From Druceiella hillmani (Eukaryota > Arthropoda > Insecta > Lepidoptera > Hepialidae): a stretch of 64,000 bases of DNA. Below are positions 58,535-64,000 of this stretch, in pieces (position 1 is the first letter of the stretch; each line of letters starts with the position of its first letter). The notes under the pieces are model-generated. The model saw only the letters and a program-made list of their open reading frames with translations, did not search any database and was not told where the DNA came from. Location: assembly GCA_039881145.1 (NCBI GenBank), contig JAYKKI010000052.1:10207501-10271500 (forward strand). The letters are read 5' to 3'. The position numbers and the translations under genes are program-made.

Positions 58535-59410
58535 AAGAATCAAATGAATAATATAATAGGTAATCAATGATTGGATATCAAACTGGCCTTTTTTGGTACT
58601 AAATTTCATGGTGCAACTTCCTTTTTGTCCGATCATTTTCAAAACAAACATTAGTTCATTTGCGCAGCCCAAAGAATGAAAATAGAACATAGTTTATTCA
58701 TTTATGAAAATTGACTGCAAGCTTATAAAACTAATTACGCTATGGCGGACTTATTGCTTCAAGAGCAATCTCTTTCCGCCAATCACGTGAATCAAGAGTA
58801 AAACACAAGTACTGTAGTAGAGTACAAATCATTAGTAAACACTACTTTGAAAAATATAAATATAAAAAATACAGCAAATATATAAATATAATATTAAATA
58901 AAAGGAAAGCAAAACAGCGACGGTTTAGTGGTGGGGAGGGATAAGGGAAAGATAAGAAGGGATGATTTGATCTGCAGATTATAGAAAGGAATACAATTTC
59001 AGACAACTTTTAAATACCGGTAATAGGGGAAGGACTATGTATATTTATGTTCAGTTGCTTCCATAACCTAGTAGCATATATGGTAAAAAATTCTCCATAG
59101 AATGAAATTCTATGCTGAGAGATTGGAGGGTAGGGGGTGTTTTTATTTTTAGAACATAATTCAAGTTCGTGAACAGGTAATGGAATCTAGATCGGAGATA
59201 CGAAGGTAGGACGAGATAATTAAGGATATCTTATAAAAACATAAAAGATGAAGTTTGCATCGGTCATGAATCTCTATACATTTAAGTATATCGAAAACAT
59301 ATCTAACGTCTAAGTTTTGATATCATTCAAATTTATTAAGTTGTTGTTTATTTACATTGGAATAAAATAGGTCTCCACAATCAAAGATTAACCAGCTGTT
59401 TTATTAAATT
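58535..59410 (-). mobile_element. LINE 3' end, antisense, copy C, with ORF2 tail relic
   Basis: Same layout as copy B. Minus-strand 'FYGEFFTIYATRLWKQL' (about 59105-59050) aligns with 'FHGKFVTVCTTRLWNRL' there, and 'YLRISDLDSIT' (about 59210-59175) with 'YLYTSDLNSNT'. Further upstream 'RCKLHLLCFYKI' (59255-59220) aligns with 'RYDLHLLSS'. The non-coding tail at 58535-58640 ('ggatatcaaactggcctttt', 'catggtgcaacttccttttt') is shared by all copies. Spacing between tail and coding part is longer here because of an insertion at about 58640-58740. Confidence 0.65.
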
Positions 59411-59439
59411 TATGTCAAGAGTTATGCTCTCATTCGGAA

Positions 59440-59910
59440 GAAAATACCAATCGTGATCGCATACAAGCGTGGAGCGAACAGATCGAAGCGGCAGATTCGC
59501 GTCACGTCGGAACGCACCGCTTGTACGAACGCGTGACCGGACTTCCGACAGCGCCACGTGACGCGACTACCCGACTGCAATCCGGTCACTACCATTGGGC
59601 GAATACTTAATGTTGTCCGTAGTGTCCTTATTGTATTCTACAATTGAGTGACTTGGTCACCTCATGTATTATTGAGCACTCGACGTAGGAAAATTGGGGT
59701 GAAAATGTCGAGTCTGACAGTAAAAGCACGCTCGCAAGTTACATTCCTGTAATATATTCGTTATACATACCTCGTTTATCGCGCTTTAAAAAGAAGGAAA
59801 GCTTTAAAAAGAAAAAAAAGAAAAATTCGTTCTAAATTTACTTCTTTTTTTGACGCAATTGCGTCAAGGCGTATTTGTATCACACGTCAAATAAATTCGT
59901 GACGTCATTG
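59440..59910. promoter_or_regulatory. CpG-rich block with E-box, CRE and C/EBP-like palindromes
   Basis: 59455-59600 is CpG-rich and unique ('gcagattcgcgtcacgtcgg', 'acttccgacagcgccacgtg'). CACGTG at 59555-59560 is a perfect E-box. At 59850-59867 'ttgacgcaattgcgtcaa' is a perfect 18-bp palindrome combining tgacg half-sites with a gcaattgc core, and TGACGTCA at 59900-59907 is a consensus CRE. Grouped bZIP/bHLH sites beside a CpG-rich block suggest a promoter or enhancer. No transcription start is proven and no gene follows in the window. Confidence 0.5.
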
Positions 59911-60403
59911 AGGTAACGTTGTTAGATTTGAGTTAGCTTTTATGAAAGTGGTTGTTTACGTGATCTAAAATGGGAAAAGATTTTTATTAAATATTTCATG
60001 TTTATATTTTCTCCATAAATAGGAAACATTTACAGGTATTTATGTGAAACTTTTGAAGTTTATTTCTAATATTAAATAAAGGCATTTTAGCTGAAGAAAG
60101 TGGTACAGATTAATATGGTAATTTTTAAAGTTATCCGGTTTTAATGGTTATTAAAAATAGTTATTTGTTATAATGATATCAGTTTCATTTCGTTTTAATT
60201 ATGAACTTTTCCGTTTTCTAAAATAAACACTGTCTTCCTTCAACAACCTTTAACAGGATTTTTACTAACCTTAAGGATAGTAAAAAGCGTGATTTCACGG
60301 GTGGTAGTGTCCACTTTAAGAAACTCTGATTTGGTAGAAATTGTTATTCAATTACAGCGCGCCAAGGAATCTTGGGTTTAGTTTTCTAAATCTATGCCTT
60401 TAT
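59911..60403. other. no gene found
   Basis: AT-rich, unassigned. Confidence 0.5.
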
Positions 60404-61734
60404 AGGGTTCCGTATGCGAAAGGTTTGAATAAAACTCTGTTATCTATAGTCTTGAGTCTGAATTAAAAATACCAGTTCTTAGGATCACATTATCAGTTCT
60501 AGGATTACATTATCTTTTTTTCATGCTTTAGACTAAATTTACACCCAATATCCTTTAGTCTAAATTCTCCTATTCAACATAGTTTAAAAAAATAAAAAAG
60601 ATTTATTTTTAGGATGCCGTCCTTTAAAATGAAAAATGGAACCCTTATAGGATCACTAGCTTTTCCGTCCACCCGTCCCTTTGTCTGTCAAAGCTCTTTT
60701 TTTCAAAAACGCCTTAAGATACCAAGTTGAAATTAATATCCTTGACTTAGGCTTATAGCCTTATATTGCTGTAAAATGCAGCAAAAAATATGGTCCAGTA
60801 AAGCGTACTTCTTTTTCATTGTTACCATTGTCTTACTCGATGATTATCACAACCTATTGGACACTTCCGGTCGATATTAAAAGCCGGCATAATGGAAGGT
60901 GATACGGATATAGTACCAGTGAAGGAAAAATCCAAAAACTAATGATTTCTAATTCTATGGAGAATTATACATTTATTTTAAATATATCTCTGAAAGACAT
61001 AACAGACAATATTCCTTTAATTATGCCATAGTCTTACTCGTTGATCACCAAAACCTATTTGGGCACTTCCGGTTAGTCTACAATCTTGAAAGTCAGCATC
61101 ATGGGAAGCGATACGAGTTTAGTACAAGTAAAGGGGAAAATCCAAAAATCAGTGGTTTCTAATTCTTTGTGAAACTACACATTTCTTTTAAATATACGTT
61201 TGTGAAGGACATAATATTTCTTTAGTTATGCCATAGTCTTACTCGCTGATCACCAAAACCTATTGGACACTTCCGGTCGACCTACAATATTAAAAGTCAG
61301 CATAATGGAAAGTGATACGAATATATTACAAATAAGGGGAAGAATACGAAAATAAATTATTTTTATTACATATGGAATCATAATTTTTTTTTAATTTTAG
61401 CCTGTGAAAGACATATTAGGCAATATTTCTGTAATTATACCATAGAGTTACTCACTGATCATCAAACCTACAGGGTATTTCCGGTCGACCCAAGTCGACC
61501 TACAATCTTAAAAGGTGGCATAATGTGAGGTTTTATAGCACATGTACAGAGACAAATCCAAAAATAAACGATTTCTAATTCTATATGTAATTATACATTA
61601 CTTTTAAATATAGTAGATGGGTAGATGGGTAGGTAATTATTTACTTTCTGAAAGATTAAAATTTTGTAAATAATTTAACAGAATTGCTACATACCATTAA
61701 ATGTTTATAAATGCGTAAATGTGTACGGAACCCT
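60404..61734 (-). mobile_element. dispersed repeat E, fullest copy, with 11-bp inverted ends
   Basis: 'agggttccgta' at 60404-60414 and 'tacggaaccct' at 61724-61734 are exact reverse complements bounding the copy. Inside are 'aaaatggaacccttatagga' + 'tcactag', 'gtccacccgtccctttgtct', 'aagttgaaattaatatcctt' and a tandem section (separate entry). No coding relic was read. The orientation follows the usual 'ggttccgt...' end. Class not certain. Confidence 0.6.
60825..61620. repeat. tandem repeat of about 200 bp, 4 copies, inside repeat E
   Basis: The unit is 'tgccatagtcttactcgctg', 'atcaccaaaacctattggac', 'acttccggtcgacctacaat', 'agtcagcataatggaaagtg', 'ttctaattctatggagaatt' and 'cttttaaatatacgtttgtg'. 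Starts fall near 60826, 61024, 61222 and 61440. The fourth has an extra 'gtcgacccaa' duplication. Confidence 0.9.
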
Positions 61735-61780
61735 TGTAGTGCCAGTTCTATTAGTTCAAGTTCTAGTTCAGTTTTTTTAA

Positions 61781-61842
61781 AGTATTCAGAAATGAGTGCA
61801 TTCTTCAGTCAGCACTGAAAATGCACTCATATCTTGAATACT
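61781..61842. repeat. imperfect hairpin of about 62 bp
   Basis: 'agtattcagaaatgagtgca' + 'tt' pairs with 'aatgcactcatatcttgaat' + 'act', with one bulge and one or two mismatches. The loop 'cttcagtcagcactgaa' itself holds a 'ttcagt/actgaa' stem. Overall it is the shape of a pre-miRNA, but slightly short. Confidence 0.8.
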
Positions 61843-62844
61843 AATATGATTAATATAATTAGTCTGGTAATAATCTTCACATCACATTAAAATTTTATTT
61901 TTAAACAAAAAGACACTAATTTGTAAAGCCTAACTGTGGTTATGTAATTATAGCATAATACAAACGAATATATGTGGGATTGTAACCTGCTAACTTAATT
62001 TTCTTTACGGGTTCGTACAGGCTTTACACCGTGAAAAAACCAAAAAGCATTGTTTAAAGGAACACACAATTGAAAATTTCGCATATAGTGAACCACAGCT
62101 ACGGTATTTATTTAATATGTGTGCGTGCGTGCGTGCGTGCGTGCGCGCACAGCATATTCTTGCTACGATACTATACTCACCCCTTTCCAAGTATCTGTTC
62201 TACGTGTGTATTGTGATTAAGCGTGCATCCTTCGTTCATTAGATGCTATGGACAGCGGTAAGCTGTGCTATGGACAGCATTAGCACTCTTCGCCACACTT
62301 GTTGACTTTTAATTCCATTTCTTGCAAAAGCCGAATTGATGCGAAAAGTTGTGTACACATTGTGATACAAAATGTTAAGTTTCTATGAGTGAGTTACCAC
62401 TTAATGCAGATAATGCTATGTTATATGTTTCTGGACATTTATACCTTTTCCTCACATATGGCCTAGAGTTCGATAGATATTGACGATACTGCACTTCATA
62501 ATTTGTAAATATAAAGACGTTATTTAATTAAAAATAGATTAGGGAATATTAATACCGCCATCTAGTTAAAAATTACAAAACTAAGTTTTAATATACTGAG
62601 ATTATTATGGGTGCCTACAATAGAAACAGAAGTCGCTGTTAAATATTTAATTAGTAATATGTTAATTAATTAAGTAGTATTATTTGTCAAATAATGAGAC
62701 AGTGTAAAAAATGATTACATTTTCTTCTGTGATCTTGCACTGTAATCCCATTGCATGATTTGATTGTATTATTATTGTATGATCTGATTGTATTAATAAT
62801 CTTCTAGGATCTGATTATATTTAAAAAAATAATTTTAGATTAGT
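61843..62844. other. no gene; GTGC microsatellite and short duplications
   Basis: (GTGC)n at 62119-62147, the word 'tgctatggacagc' twice at about 62245-62281, and 'tgatctgattgtatta'-like words three times at about 62755-62820. 'ataccgccatctagtt' at 62552 is another gcgccatct-like word. Nothing more can be supported. Confidence 0.5.
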
Positions 62845-64000
62845 ATATTACTAGGCCGTTCAATGTTATCTATTGATTCTACATATCTAAAACATACATA
62901 CGACGATTATGAAAATGTTCAATACTTACTCCGATAAAATAGGACGTTTTAATACTAGACGGTTCAGTATTGTCTATCGATTCTACATATCTACAACATA
63001 TACATATTGTAGATATGTAGATATGTATACAAGAAAAGTATGAAAACTTTCAACCCCCGACGCTAATAATATAGGACGTTATAGTACTAGGTGGTTCAAA
63101 GTCCCTGTCGATTCTACATATCTAAGACATACAAACGACGATTACAAAAGTCATAATTCTGATGTCGATTAAAAATAGGACGTTTTAATATTAGGCGATT
63201 CAATATTGTCTATCGATTCTACTTATCTATGAAATATTTACGACGATTATGAAAAATTTCTACACTGATGTCTATAAAATATGACGTTTTGATACTAGGC
63301 GGTTCTATATTACCTATCGATTCTACATATCTACAACATGCATAAGAAGATTTTGAACAGTTTCAACCCTGACACCGATAATACAGGACGTTATAATAAT
63401 AGGCGGTACAAAGTTATCTACCGATTCTACGTATCTAGGACATACACACCACGATTACAAAAGTCATAATTCTGATGTCGATTAAAAATAGGACGTTTTA
63501 ATATTAGACGGTTCAATATTGTTTATTGATTCTACTTATCTATGAAATATTTACGACGATTATGAAAAATTTCTACACTGATGTCTATAAAATATGACGT
63601 TTTGGTACTAGGCGGTTCTATATTACCTATCGATTCTACATATCTACAACATGCATAAGAAGATTTTGAACAGTTTCAACCCTGACACCGATAATACAGG
63701 ACGTTATAATAATAGGCGGTACAAAGTTATCTGCCGATTCTACGTATCTAGGACATACACACCACGATTACAAAAGTCATAATTCTGATGCCGATTAAAA
63801 AAAGGACGTTTTAATACTAGGCGGTTCAATATTGCCTATAGATTCTATTTATATATTACCTAATACTATTATATATTACCTAATACCTACATATACACGA
63901 CGATTTTGAAAAATGTCAACACTGACACCGATAAAGTATGACCTTATAATACTAGGTGGTTCAAAGTTATCTATCGTTGCTACATATCTACGACGTACAC
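62845..64000. repeat. satellite of about 104-bp units in a 313-bp higher-order period
   Basis: The monomer is 'ctaggcggttcaatattgtc', 'tatcgattctacatatctac', 'aacatacatacgacgatta' and 'gacaccgataaaataggacg'. Three monomer types follow in fixed order; the marker 'attacaaaagtcataattct' falls at 63141, 63454 and 63767, exactly 313 bp apart. The left part (62845-63130) is less regular and includes a perfect 14-bp-arm palindrome at 62983-63020. The array continues beyond the window. Confidence 0.95.

Overview
This is 64 kb of very AT-rich, intron/intergenic-type animal DNA. It holds no intact protein-coding gene, no rRNA, no canonical tRNA and no CRISPR array. No open frame exceeds about 135 codons. 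The longest frames lie in (TA)n tracts or tandem repeats, and none has a convincing domain over its full length. Bacterial logic (operons, Shine-Dalgarno sites, rho-independent terminators) does not apply. The repeat vocabulary points to an insect, most likely a moth or butterfly: Helitron ends of the 'gcgaag...ggcacagctagt' kind, 'gcgccatct' modules, the 'gggttccgta ... ggaacccttataggatca' dispersed repeat, a lepidopteran-style tRNA-derived SINE head, and Jockey-, RTE- and RNase H-bearing LINE relics. This assignment is inference from recalled family features, not a database result.

Layout. 1-5.7 kb: four minisatellite or satellite blocks (70, 48/143, 133 and 69 bp), two dispersed-repeat copies and unassigned DNA. 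5.8-7.3 kb: eroded Helitron-like element with internal tandem growth. 8.0-8.3 kb: first copy of a palindrome-rich MITE. 9.0-10.5 kb: ten-copy satellite of about 150 bp. 11.4-11.7 kb: CpG-rich island. 13.5-14.2 kb: minus-strand Jockey-like reverse transcriptase fossil, followed by a plus-strand RTE-type C-terminal scrap. 15-18.8 kb: long TA tracts and three tandem arrays. 19.9-22.9 kb: Helitron-like relic, a 239-bp fold-back element with 14-bp direct repeats, and a second copy of the repeat at 4.6 kb. 24-36 kb: many local duplications, CpG-rich islands, long hairpins and a clear Helitron 3' terminus at 36.3 kb. 33.2, 37.1 and 58.5 kb: three copies of one antisense LINE 3' end. 38.7-40.3 kb: nine-copy satellite of about 164 bp. 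42-46 kb: paired 'gcgccatct' modules, a 174-bp inverted-repeat element, two perfect 22-bp hairpins and two CpG-rich islands. 47.6-48.25 kb: minus-strand LINE RNase H fossil. 48.6-51.3 kb: the MITE with a six-fold 181-bp amplification, facing an inverted copy 1 kb away. 51.4-51.9 kb: Helitron with both ends visible. 52.5-53.4 kb: 22-copy minisatellite. 56.6-61.7 kb: two copies of one dispersed repeat, each of which has grown a different tandem array. 59.4-59.9 kb: CpG-rich block with E-box, CRE and C/EBP-like palindromes. 62.85-64 kb: satellite with a 313-bp higher-order period running off the window.

No genes work together here. What can be read is repeat history: transposon copies decay, their internal segments expand into satellites, and inverted copies form long potential hairpins. 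The least repeat-like, GC-richer islands (about 11.5, 19.1, 29.6, 32.5, 38.4, 43.1, 45.0, 52.3 and 59.5 kb) are the best candidates for host regulatory sequence or short exons.
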